A stretch of DNA of 64,000 nucleotides, taken from an uncultured Eubacterium sp. (GTDB lineage Bacteria; Bacillota; Clostridia; Lachnospirales; Lachnospiraceae). Both the position numbers and the translations under genes were made by a program. Numbering within the stretch: the stretch's first letter is position 1; each line of letters begins with the position of its first letter. Below are positions 55,618-63,357 of this stretch, piece after piece. The stretch spans positions 1 to 64,000 of the forward strand of contig URKY01000005.1 of assembly GCA_900548465.1 (NCBI GenBank), in the 5' to 3' direction. The notes under the pieces were generated by a model that ran no database searches, was not told the DNA's origin, and saw only the letters and a program-made list of their open reading frames with translations.

Positions 55618-55933
55618 TGCCCGTAGAATTGGATCCTGCTAAGTTGTATGTGCTGGAAGTACGTTAAAGAAAGGCTGGAAAGTGATAGTCTGCCCGTACA
55701 ATTAATGTAGATTGAGTTGAATTGGTTAGAAGTACAGTGAAAAAGTGATAGAAAGTGAGGGCATGCCCGTACATTTGATGCAACTCAAGTTAAATAGGCT
55801 AGAAGTACAGTGAAAAAGTGATAGAAAGCAAGAAATTGCCCGTACATCTGATTTCGGCTAAGGGAATACAAGCTGAGAGTACGGCAAGGAAATAGTAAAA
55901 AGTGAGGACATGCCCGGACTTAAATTTCACAGC
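55618..55933. repeat. 73-bp tandem repeat array, four copies plus a partial fifth
   Basis: Units begin with TGCCCG at 55618, 55691, 55764, 55837 and 55911, giving periods of 73, 73, 73 and 74 bases. The best-kept part runs from AGAAGTACAGTG to the next TGCCCGTAC; copies 2 and 3 share a 29-base identical block there. The rest is more divergent but still alignable (for example AGTTNAAT-like text). There is no coding sense in any frame that spans the array. It lies between the prfA terminator and the promoter of the kinase-PqqD-peptidase-exporter unit. Confidence 0.85.
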
Positions 55934-55954
55934 AAAATATATATTCAAAAAACA

Positions 55955-55984
55955 TTGACCCCATTACGCTAAAGCATTTATAAT
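55955..55984 (+). promoter_or_regulatory. Promoter of the kinase-PqqD-peptidase-exporter unit
   Basis: TTGACC (55955-55960) and a consensus TATAAT (55979-55984) are 18 bases apart, 22 bases after the tandem repeat array and 86 bases before the first gene. Confidence 0.7.
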
Positions 55985-55999
55985 TGTAGTGTATATTTA

Positions 56000-56042
56000 A
56001 ACCACTACGAAATCGCATGCATGTGGTTGAATAGTGGATTTC
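56000..56042 (+). promoter_or_regulatory. Leader with competing hairpins
   Basis: AACCACTA (56000-56007) can pair through AACCAC with GTGGTT (56023-56028) or through CCACTA with TAGTGG (56032-56037). GAAATC at 56008-56013 or so can pair with GATTTC at 56037-56042. The pairings exclude each other, so the leader could switch. No known riboswitch was recognised. Confidence 0.35.
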
Positions 56043-56070
56043 AGAAACAACAAAAAAACGGAGCAAATGA

Positions 56071-56817
56071 ATGGCAGATAAGAGACTTACCATTGTAAAA
56101 GAAAAATACAAAATTGCTGACTTGAAAATTTTAATGACAACGTATCATAAAGAAACCATGAAGCGGGCTATTCCATACCGAAGTGATGAACAGTGGGATG
56201 AGAACGAGGCTGATGGGGTCATTGATTTAGGTCAGGAGTTTTATGAAAAGACATATGAAAAATTCAGGGAGTATGGTAACTATACAACAATTGAATACAT
56301 GTATACAGGAGCATTATTTAACAGAATATTACTAAAATATGATGGCTGTATGTTGCATTCGTCGGCTATTGTTGTAGATGGATATGCTTATTTGTTTTCT
56401 GCAGACAGTGGAACAGGAAAATCTACCCACACTGAATTGTGGCTGAAGCATTTTGGTGACAGAGCTTATATCATTAATGATGATAAGCCGGCGCTTCGCT
56501 GTATTGAAGGACAGTGGTATGTCTATGGAACTCCTTGGAGTGGAAAACATGACATAAGTAAAAACATACAGGTAAAACTCGGCGGAATAGTTTTTCTTGA
56601 GCGTTCCGAAGAGAACTGGATTAATGAAATAAGCCCGAAAGAGGCTTTTGCATTGTTTTTCAGACAGACGGTAAGAAAACTGAAAACAGAGGAAAAGATG
56701 GATTTGGCATTAAAAAATGTTGAAAATGTATTGGTATCAAATCCAATATACAGAATGGGATGTAATATAAGTGACGAGGCTGTCGTTACTGCATATGAAA
56801 AAATCAGGAGAATATAA
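56071..56817 (+). CDS. HPr-kinase-like ATPase of a peptide-modification locus
   Basis: A 248-residue protein with the C-terminal HPr-kinase fold but without the N-terminal domain of true HprK. The P-loop is FSADSGTGKSTHTELW (about 109-124), followed by the acidic IINDDKPALR (about 137-146) and YGTPWSGK (about 156). Such short HprK-like proteins occur in RiPP clusters, including lasso peptide clusters where they phosphorylate the precursor. Here it is first of four tightly packed genes, with pqqD-like, S24/S26-like and ABC exporter genes. CGGAG at 56060-56064 supports the ATG at 56071. The substrate is unknown. Confidence 0.85.
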   Translation: MADKRLTIVKEKYKIADLKILMTTYHKETMKRAIPYRSDEQWDENEADGVIDLGQEFYEKTYEKFREYGNYTTIEYMYTGALFNRILLKYDGCMLHSSAIVVDGYAYLFSADSGTGKSTHTELWLKHFGDRAYIINDDKPALRCIEGQWYVYGTPWSGKHDISKNIQVKLGGIVFLERSEENWINEISPKEAFALFFRQTVRKLKTEEKMDLALKNVENVLVSNPIYRMGCNISDEAVVTAYEKIRRI

Positions 56818-57081
56818 ATGAAGATAAAAGATGGATTTATTTTAAGAAATGTTGCAGGAAACAACGTTGTTGTTCCTATTGGACAGGCAACAATTGATTT
56901 TAATGGAATGATAAGTTTAAATGACACGGGAGCATTTATTTTTGAACAGATGCTTAATGAAATTACAAGAGATGAATTGGTGCAGGCTGTCATCAATGAA
57001 TATGGAATTGATGGAGAACTGGCGCAAAAGGACGTGGATGCTTTTATTGAAAAAATAAAAGGAGAGGATTTGTTTGAGTAA
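56818..57081 (+). CDS. PqqD family protein (RiPP recognition element)
   Basis: An 87-residue PqqD-like protein. Typical features are the N-terminal beta segment FILRNVAGNNVVVPIG, FNGMISLNDTGAFIFEQM (about 38-55) and the winged-helix part (ITRDELVQAVINEYGID). PqqD domains bind the leader of ribosomally made peptides and deliver it to modifying enzymes. Its start directly abuts the kinase stop codon, and its end overlaps the next gene by 8 bases, so the proteins are made together. Confidence 0.9.
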   Translation: MKIKDGFILRNVAGNNVVVPIGQATIDFNGMISLNDTGAFIFEQMLNEITRDELVQAVINEYGIDGELAQKDVDAFIEKIKGEDLFE

Positions 57082-57547
57082 GAAAGTAAGCATAGAGGAT
57101 GTAATGCCATTAATTGAGGAACAGATAAATCATAGTGGATTTGTTACTTTTACCCCAAGGGGAAACAGCATGTTACCTTTACTTAGAAATAATAAAGATA
57201 CAATAACATTAAAGAAACCTGACTTTCCTCTTAAGAAATATGATATTGCTTTTTATAAGAGAGATAGCGGAAAGTATGTTTTACATAGAATAGTGAAAGT
57301 TAATGGGACTAACTATACAATGAGGGGAGATAATCAGTTCCTTGATGAAAATAATATCAGACAGGATCAAATTATTGGAGTAGTTGACAGTTTTACAAGA
57401 AAAGGTGAAAAATATACCGGCAATGAAATTCTGTATAAATGTTATTGCAGAGTGTGGGTGAAAACAGCATCCATCCGAAGACTGCTTAGAATAATGAAAA
57501 GAATAGCCGGAAAAGTAAAAAGAAAGATAAAAGGAAAGTGCAGATGA
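57074..57547 (+). CDS. S24/S26 peptidase-like protein
   Basis: A 157-residue protein with the fold of signal-peptidase and LexA-type serine peptidases: FTPRGNSMLPLL with the catalytic-type Ser (about 33), then GKYVLHRIVKVNG, where a His stands in the position occupied by Lys in bacterial signal peptidases (as in SipW/ER-type enzymes), and YTMRGDNQF (about 90). No membrane helix is visible; the tail is strongly basic. It may cleave a leader peptide made by this locus. The TTG start at 57074 follows GGAGAGG by 6 bases. Confidence 0.8.
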   Translation: MSKKVSIEDVMPLIEEQINHSGFVTFTPRGNSMLPLLRNNKDTITLKKPDFPLKKYDIAFYKRDSGKYVLHRIVKVNGTNYTMRGDNQFLDENNIRQDQIIGVVDSFTRKGEKYTGNEILYKCYCRVWVKTASIRRLLRIMKRIAGKVKRKIKGKCR

Positions 57548-59244
57548 AAAATTCAGGGAGTTTACAATGGGTAATAAGAAATGGAAAAAAGCAGATTCCT
57601 AAAATAATAATACTTAGTTTATCCAATATTGTGTTGGCATTAGTGTCGACTGCATTAGCACTTGTAAGCAAAAAAGTAATGGATGCAGCACAGGGTGCGG
57701 CTAACGCTAAAACTCATGATATGTTTGTACAGCAGCGCAACACCATCATACTTTTTGGAATAATTACTTTAGTAATCATAACGGGAAGGTTGCTTCTTAG
57801 AATATATGCCCAAAGTCTGACGATAAAAGTACAGGCTAAGCTTGAAATGGAAATGCGGGCAAAACTTTTCGGTGAAATATTAATTAAGAAATTTGATGAT
57901 ATTAACATATATCACAGTGGGGAACTGATGAACAGAATTACCAGCGACATAAAAATCGTCACTGATGGAATTACCAGCATAATTCCTAATATGCTGTATT
58001 TTATTACGCAGTTTCTTGGGGCTTTTATAGTACTTATAGTATTTGACTGGAAATTTACCATGGTATTTATTTTGGCGGGAGTTGTAATTTCCGCAGTGAC
58101 CTTGGTATTTAGAGGAAAATTAAAAAGTCTCCATAAAGAGGTGCAACAGACAGATGGGAAGGTACGTTCATTCTTCCAGGAAGCAATTGAGAGTATTTTA
58201 GTTGTAAAAACATTTGGAGTGGAGCAGCAGTTTGAAGAAAAGGGAAATGAACTGCAGAAAATAAATTACAATGCGAAAATGAAAAGAAGACGCATCAGTA
58301 TTTTTGCAAATGCAGGATTTTCCTTTGTATTTAATATAGGATATTTAATGGCATTGGTTTGGTGTGGGTTAAAAGTGGCAACAAAAGCAATGTCCTACGG
58401 AACGTTAATGGCTGTGGTTCAGCTGATTTCCCAGATACAGACGCCATTTGTGAACATCACAAAAGTAGTGCCACAGTATTATGCAATACTGGCTTCCGCT
58501 GAAAGAATAATGGAAATTGAAGACATTGAAGTTGAAATTAAATCACCAAAAGAAATTGTGCCTGATAAATTTTATAAAGATTTTTCTGAAGCACGGTTTG
58601 AAAATATAAAATTTAATTATGGCAGGGAGAGTGTATTGGAAGAAGGAAATGTTAACTTCAAAAAGGGTGATTTTGTTGCCATACGTGGAATTTCAGGAAT
58701 AGGAAAAAGTACATTGTTAAAGATGCTTTTAGGTGTGTTTAAACCTCAAAGTGGCAATATCAGGTTGTATAAGAATGACGGAAGTTTTGTGGAAGCCAGT
58801 CCCGATACAAGATGTCTGTTCTCCTATGTGCCTCAGGGAAATTACCTTTTCAGTGGGACTTTAAGGGAAAATATTCTTCTTATTAATCCTAATGCAACTG
58901 ATTCTGAGATAAGAGAAGCCCTTGAGATTAGTGATATTCTGGAGTTCGTAAATAAATTGCCAGAAGGACTGGATACTGTAATCGGAGAAAAGGGATTAGG
59001 AATTTCTGAAGGTCAGGCCCAGAGACTTGCCATAGCAAGGGCTCTTCTTAGCAAGGCACCAATCATTCTTTTAGACGAGGCAACTTCCGCATTGGATGCA
59101 AAAACAGAAAGAAATGTTCTTTCAAGAATAAAAAATCTGAATATGAAAACCTGTATTATTATTACTCACAAAAAAGCAGCCCTTGACGTGTGCAATAAAG
59201 AATTTGTTATAGAGGATAAGAAGCTTTATAGCGTGGAAAAATAA
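57544..59244 (+). CDS. ABC transporter, fused permease and ATPase
   Basis: A 566-residue half-transporter of the exporter type. Six membrane helices (about 18-310) precede the ATPase domain (about 335-565): Walker A ISGIGKST (about 382), Q-loop YVPQGNYLFSG, signature reading ISEGQ in place of LSGGQ (about 484-488), Walker B IILLDEATSALD (about 507) and the His switch ITHK. There is no N-terminal C39 peptidase, so any leader would have to be removed by another protein, for which the S24/S26-like neighbour is a candidate. The ATG at 57544 overlaps the preceding stop codon. Confidence 0.9.
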   Translation: MKNSGSLQWVIRNGKKQIPKIIILSLSNIVLALVSTALALVSKKVMDAAQGAANAKTHDMFVQQRNTIILFGIITLVIITGRLLLRIYAQSLTIKVQAKLEMEMRAKLFGEILIKKFDDINIYHSGELMNRITSDIKIVTDGITSIIPNMLYFITQFLGAFIVLIVFDWKFTMVFILAGVVISAVTLVFRGKLKSLHKEVQQTDGKVRSFFQEAIESILVVKTFGVEQQFEEKGNELQKINYNAKMKRRRISIFANAGFSFVFNIGYLMALVWCGLKVATKAMSYGTLMAVVQLISQIQTPFVNITKVVPQYYAILASAERIMEIEDIEVEIKSPKEIVPDKFYKDFSEARFENIKFNYGRESVLEEGNVNFKKGDFVAIRGISGIGKSTLLKMLLGVFKPQSGNIRLYKNDGSFVEASPDTRCLFSYVPQGNYLFSGTLRENILLINPNATDSEIREALEISDILEFVNKLPEGLDTVIGEKGLGISEGQAQRLAIARALLSKAPIILLDEATSALDAKTERNVLSRIKNLNMKTCIIITHKKAALDVCNKEFVIEDKKLYSVEK

Positions 59245-59296
59245 TGTTGCTTTCCGTCCCTTAGCAAAGTACCAACGGGCGGAATTAAAAACAACA

Positions 59297-59380
59297 AAAA
59301 ATACAGAATGACGTATAAATGAGTGACCGGACTTCTTGTGATTGTGTTGCCGGCAACATAATTTGTCATTCTGTATTTTT
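59297..59380. terminator. Long inverted repeat, probable bidirectional terminator
   Basis: Perfect 16-bp arms (AAAAATACAGAATGAC at 59297-59312 and its complement at 59365-59380) enclose 52 bases. The loop carries a second perfect palindrome, TGTTGCCGGCAACA (59345-59358). A-runs and T-runs flank it, and it lies between convergent genes. The large, structured loop is unusual; a tiny MITE-like element is the alternative. Confidence 0.6.
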
Positions 59381-59403
59381 GTGTCTGTAAGTTTTTGATT
59401 CTG

Positions 59404-59589
59404 CTACTTAAAAGAAACTTTGTGCGAAAATCTAAGTTCACGCCATAGAGCATCGTGAAACAGCATGGCAAGTTCTTCCCAATGTTTGTGCTGCTGTTTT
59501 TCACGGGTTAGTTCCTGCTTTAAAGAATCAATTTCCTGAAGTAATAATTCCGTCTCCTGTAACATCGACGTATTTTCAGTTGTTTTCAT
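59404..59589 (-). CDS. Small hypothetical coiled-coil protein
   Basis: A 61-residue protein with a long amphipathic helix (ETELLLQEIDSLKQELTREKQ) likely to form a coiled coil, followed by WEELAMLFHDALWREL. No family is recognised. The ATG at 59589 follows AAGGTGA by 5 bases. A promoter-like TTTACA and extended -10 TGATATAAT lie upstream. It converges on the ABC exporter gene across the inverted repeat. It is too short for confidence from sequence alone. Confidence 0.5.
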   Translation of the reverse strand: MKTTENTSMLQETELLLQEIDSLKQELTREKQQHKHWEELAMLFHDALWRELRFSHKVSFK

Positions 59590-59640
59590 ACATTCACCTT
59601 CTCTTTCCCCCAAAAAGTTTATGTAAAACCCTACTTTTCG

Positions 59641-59671
59641 ATTATATCACCATAAAATATCGTTGTGTAAA
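59641..59671 (-). promoter_or_regulatory. Promoter of the small coiled-coil gene
   Basis: On the minus strand TTTACA (59671-59666) and TATAAT (59646-59641) are 19 bases apart, and the -10 is extended by TGA. It is about 50 bases before the start codon. Confidence 0.5.
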
Positions 59672-59731
59672 TTTTTCATCGACTTTTAACGACAGAAAGG
59701 GGCAGTTTGTGAAAAAAAAGTAAAAGAAATT

Positions 59732-59740
59732 TGGTATACT
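59732..59740 (+). promoter_or_regulatory. Extended -10 promoter of the following hypothetical gene
   Basis: TGGTATACT is an extended -10 element 28 bases before the TTG start at 59769. No good -35 is visible. Confidence 0.4.
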
Positions 59741-59768
59741 AAAATAAACAAAAAGTAGGAGAGAAAAA

Positions 59769-60332
59769 TTGCGAAATACATTAGAGTCGGAAGTAAATAA
59801 ATATCTGAATCAATGCAAGGGCTTTATTAAAAAAGAAAAACTCACATGGAACGAAGGCGGGGAATTATATAGAGTGTATTTTGAGGATGAGGAAAAGTCA
59901 TTATTTGCTACAAGTCTTGAAGAAAGCCAGTGGAATTTAAAAGAAAGATTCATTGAAATATACAATTTCTGCAGAAAAGAAAATCATGGTCTGGTGAAAA
60001 CAAAAGATTTATTTATAAAAGATGATTATGATGAAAAGGTAAGTTATGTATTTATTATGTTGGAAAAAATAACTCCTATGATAAATCTGATTCTTGATGA
60101 GAAATATATCCCGATATATGAAAATAACAACACAAAAAAAATAAAACTTTTGCAGGACATTATAAGTGCTCTGGAAAATGTGCATATAGTTGAGAAAGAG
60201 TTTGAATATATAAATATTTTCATTAACAATGAAGAAATCTGCGTTGATGAGAATGGAAATACAAAAATTCAACTATTTGACATGATAAAAAACGAAATTG
60301 AAATTAATAATTATGGGGAAAGTGTAAATTAG
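59769..60332 (+). CDS. Hypothetical protein
   Basis: A 187-residue, acidic, Asn- and Ile-rich cytoplasmic protein with no signal peptide or membrane helix. It appears alpha/beta, with helical segments such as EKISYVFIMLEKITPMINLI-like text near 90-110 and a C-terminal INIFINNEEICVDENGN region. No family is recognised. The TTG start follows AGGAGAG. It has its own promoter-like site and a separate promoter for glmM follows, so it is likely monocistronic. Confidence 0.7.
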   Translation: MRNTLESEVNKYLNQCKGFIKKEKLTWNEGGELYRVYFEDEEKSLFATSLEESQWNLKERFIEIYNFCRKENHGLVKTKDLFIKDDYDEKVSYVFIMLEKITPMINLILDEKYIPIYENNNTKKIKLLQDIISALENVHIVEKEFEYINIFINNEEICVDENGNTKIQLFDMIKNEIEINNYGESVN

Positions 60333-60339
60333 AAAAACA

Positions 60340-60368
60340 TTGTAAATATTCCGCTCCTATTATATAAT
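60340..60368 (+). promoter_or_regulatory. glmM promoter
   Basis: TTGTAA (60340-60345) and TATAAT (60363-60368) are 17 bases apart, 50 bases before the glmM start codon. Confidence 0.7.
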
Positions 60369-60418
60369 TAATAGGTTAGAAAGAGTGAATATATTTCACT
60401 TATTTTGGAGGATAAAAA

Positions 60419-61762
60419 ATGGGAAAATATTTCGGAACAGATGGATTTAGAGGAGAGGCTAATGTTGATTTGACAGCAATGCATGCATTCAAGGTAGGAA
60501 GATTTCTTGGATGGTATTATGGAAGATATCACAAGTGCTCAGTTGCCATTGGAAAAGATACAAGAAGAAGCAGTTATATGTTTGAATATGCCCTTGCAGC
60601 AGGTTTGACATCAACCGGAGCGGACGCATACCTTCTTCACGTTACTACAACACCTAGTGTATCATATGTAGTAAAAACAGAAGATTTTGACTGCGGAATT
60701 ATGATATCGGCAAGCCACAATCCTTTCTATGATAACGGATTAAAATTAATAAACGGAAAAGGCGAAAAAATGGAACAATCTCTTATTGATGAGGTTGAAG
60801 CATACATAGATGCAGATTTCGATTCAATCCCTTATGTAACAGGAGAAAAAATCGGAAGAACAGTGGATTACTTTGCAGGAAGAAACAGATACATGGGATA
60901 TCTTATGACATTGGCAAAGAATTCATTTAAGAACATCAAGGTTGGTCTTGACTGCTCAAACGGTAGTGCATGGCAGATTGCAAAGAGCGTTTTTGATGCT
61001 TTGGGAGCAAAGACATATGTAATTAATAACGAACCTGACGGAACAAACATTAACATGAACTGCGGTTCAACACATATTGAAGTGTTGCAGCAGTTTGTAA
61101 AGGAAAAACAGCTTGATATTGGTTTTGCCTATGACGGTGATGCAGACAGATGTTTGTGTGTTGACGAAAAGGGAAATGTTGTTGACGGAGATTTAATTCT
61201 TTATGTAGCAGGTGTTTACCTTAAGCAGAATGGAGAACTTGATAACAACACAGTTGTAACAACAATTATGTCAAACCTTGGTTTATATAAGGCATTTGAT
61301 GCAATTGGAATTAATTATGAGAAGACAGATGTTGGTGATAAATATGTTTACGAATGTATGAGAAACAATGACTATCGTTTAGGTGGAGAGCAGTCAGGTC
61401 ATATTATTTTCAGTAAATATGCCACAACAGGCGACGGAATTCTTACATCAATTAAGTTAATGGAAGTAATGCTTACTTCTAAGAAAAAAATGTCTGAATT
61501 AACAAGCCCTGTTACAATTTATCCTCAGTGTCTAAAGAATGTAAAAGTTGCCAGCAAACCTGAAGCCAGAGCAGATGAAGATGTACAGGCTATAGTTGCT
61601 AAGGTTGGCGAAGAACTTGGCAATGACGGACGTATTATTCTTAGAGAAAGCGGTACAGAGCCTGTAATAAGAGTAATGGTTGAGGCTAAGACAGACGCGC
61701 TTGCAGAAGAATGTGTTGACAGAGTAATTGCAGTAATTAAAGAAAAAGGTCACGCAGTATAA
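60419..61762 (+). CDS. glmM: Phosphoglucosamine mutase
   Basis: A 447-residue mutase converting glucosamine-6-phosphate to glucosamine-1-phosphate for peptidoglycan precursor synthesis. MGKYFGTDGFRGEAN opens the protein, the phosphoserine loop is MISASHNPFYDNG (Ser about 100), the metal site is FAYDGDADRC (about 238-246), and RESGTEPVIRVMVEA (about 410) binds the substrate phosphate. A GGAGG site precedes the ATG. The VanZ-like gene begins one base after its stop. Confidence 0.96.
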   Translation: MGKYFGTDGFRGEANVDLTAMHAFKVGRFLGWYYGRYHKCSVAIGKDTRRSSYMFEYALAAGLTSTGADAYLLHVTTTPSVSYVVKTEDFDCGIMISASHNPFYDNGLKLINGKGEKMEQSLIDEVEAYIDADFDSIPYVTGEKIGRTVDYFAGRNRYMGYLMTLAKNSFKNIKVGLDCSNGSAWQIAKSVFDALGAKTYVINNEPDGTNINMNCGSTHIEVLQQFVKEKQLDIGFAYDGDADRCLCVDEKGNVVDGDLILYVAGVYLKQNGELDNNTVVTTIMSNLGLYKAFDAIGINYEKTDVGDKYVYECMRNNDYRLGGEQSGHIIFSKYATTGDGILTSIKLMEVMLTSKKKMSELTSPVTIYPQCLKNVKVASKPEARADEDVQAIVAKVGEELGNDGRIILRESGTEPVIRVMVEAKTDALAEECVDRVIAVIKEKGHAV

Positions 61763-61763
61763 A

Positions 61764-62282
61764 ATGAATAGAACGAATATACAACTATGGGCAGTAAGAC
61801 TAGTTCTTATTGCTCTTATAGTTTTATGGATGAGTACGATATTTGGATTTTCCGCTGAAACAGGAGTGGAATCCCAGTCATTAAGTGACAAAATAACAAT
61901 CAGAGTTGTAAATATAATTAAGCCTGATTATAAAAACTTAAGTGCTGCAGAACAGAATGAGTTTTTCGGTTCAGTAAGTTTTGTGGTAAGAAAGACAGGA
62001 CATTTTGGAGAATATGCAATCTTAGGTGTTCTTATAATGACACTTTTAGTTAGTTTCAAAAATGTAATCAGAGTAGGAAAAGGAGCCCTTGCCACAGTTA
62101 TTACAACACTGGTAGGAATGCTGTATGCAACAGGTGATGAATTCCATCAGGGATTTGTAGATGGAAGAAGCCCGAAACTTTTTGATGTGGGAATTGATAC
62201 TGTAGGAGCATTTACAGGAACTGTTTTTATTTTAATAATATATTTACTTGTTAGGAGGAGACATGAGCGGTTGGAGAGATAA
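61764..62282 (+). CDS. VanZ family membrane protein
   Basis: A 172-residue VanZ-like protein with four hydrophobic segments. The family motif appears as VVRKTGHFGEYAILGVL (about 74-90) and YATGDEFHQGFVDGRSPKLFDVGIDTVGAFTG-type text (about 112-145), including DEFHQ. VanZ confers low teicoplanin resistance in enterococci, but most members are of unknown function in the envelope. No ribosome site is visible; coupling to glmM, one base upstream, is likely. Its end overlaps hisC by 20 bases. Confidence 0.88.
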   Translation: MNRTNIQLWAVRLVLIALIVLWMSTIFGFSAETGVESQSLSDKITIRVVNIIKPDYKNLSAAEQNEFFGSVSFVVRKTGHFGEYAILGVLIMTLLVSFKNVIRVGKGALATVITTLVGMLYATGDEFHQGFVDGRSPKLFDVGIDTVGAFTGTVFILIIYLLVRRRHERLER

Positions 62283-63327
62283 TATAAGAGAGGTAACTCC
62301 CTATACACCGGGAGAACAGCCTAAAATATCAGATGTAATCAAATTAAACACTAATGAATGTCCTTACGGACCATCACCAAAGGTAAAAAAAGTCCTTGAT
62401 GAAATGAACTATAAGAGATTTAGATTATACCCTGATCCGGATGCATCTAAATTAGTGGAGGCAATTGCTAAATACCACGGAGTATCTAAGGAAAAGGTCT
62501 TTGTTGGGGTTGGTTCAGATGATGTGCTTGGAATGGCATTTCTTACATGTTTTAATTCTGATAAGGGAATTTTATTCCCTGACATAACTTATTCTTTCTA
62601 TGATGTATGGGCAGATTTGTTTAAAATACCTTACAAAACAATACCTCTTGATGTGGATTTTAGAATAAAAAAAGAAGATTATTTTAAGGAAAACGGTGGA
62701 ATAGTATTTCCAAATCCAAATGCACCTACAGCCGTGGAAATGCCACTTTCTGATGTGGAGGATATTATTGCAAAAAATCCTAATGTAGTTGTAATTGTGG
62801 ATGAGGCTTATGTTGATTTTGGCGGAACAAGTGCATTAAAGCTTATTGATAAGTATGACAATCTTTTAGTTGTAAGAACTTATTCAAAATCAAGAGCTAT
62901 GGCAGGCATGAGAATAGGTTACGCCATTGGCAATGAAGAATTAATTGCAAAGCTAAAGGCTGTCAAATTCTCATACAATTCATACACTATGAATATGCCA
63001 AGCATTGAAGCCGGAGTGGCAGCAATTGAAGATGATGATTATTTTAGTGAAATAGTTGGAAAAATAATAACTACAAGAGAAAAAGCAAAAGAAGAATTAA
63101 AGAAACTTGGATTTTCATGTACTGATACAAAGGCAAACTTTTTGTTTGCAAGCCATAAAGAAATTCAGGCATCAGTTATATTTGAGGAATTGAAGAAGAG
63201 AAAAATATTTGTAAGATATTTTAACAAACCACGAATTGATAATTATCTTAGAATTACAGTGGGAACAGATGAAGAAATGAAAAAACTGTATGAGGCATTA
63301 GAAGATATAGTTAATACATGCAAATAA
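62263..63327 (+). CDS. hisC: Histidinol-phosphate aminotransferase
   Basis: A 354-residue PLP enzyme of the HisC group. It opens with WRDNIREVTPYTPGEQP; LNTNECPYGPSP (about 27) and FPNPNAPTAVEM (about 148) are conserved, and the PLP lysine is in TYSKSRAMAGMRIG (about 207). It may serve histidine synthesis or other aromatic transamination; no other his gene is near. The ATG at 62263 has AGGAGGAG directly upstream; the TTG at 62248 precedes that site. Confidence 0.92.
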   Translation: MSGWRDNIREVTPYTPGEQPKISDVIKLNTNECPYGPSPKVKKVLDEMNYKRFRLYPDPDASKLVEAIAKYHGVSKEKVFVGVGSDDVLGMAFLTCFNSDKGILFPDITYSFYDVWADLFKIPYKTIPLDVDFRIKKEDYFKENGGIVFPNPNAPTAVEMPLSDVEDIIAKNPNVVVIVDEAYVDFGGTSALKLIDKYDNLLVVRTYSKSRAMAGMRIGYAIGNEELIAKLKAVKFSYNSYTMNMPSIEAGVAAIEDDDYFSEIVGKIITTREKAKEELKKLGFSCTDTKANFLFASHKEIQASVIFEELKKRKIFVRYFNKPRIDNYLRITVGTDEEMKKLYEALEDIVNTCK

Positions 63328-63357
63328 AATTATTTGCATTGTTTAGGAGAAAATCAG

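Noticed and set aside
55618..55933. CRISPR-like array because of regular repeat-variable alternation
   Set aside because: The repeated part is itself imperfect, the variable parts resemble each other, and no cas gene is in the window. It is better read as degenerate tandem repeats.
56021..56098. A 25-codon ORF (starting MWLNSGF) before the kinase gene as the missing RiPP precursor
   Set aside because: It overlaps the kinase start in another frame, has no ribosome site and shows no leader-core layout.
63328..63357. Manganese riboswitch (yybP-ykoY) before mntP
   Set aside because: Only 30 bases separate hisC and mntP, leaving no room for it.
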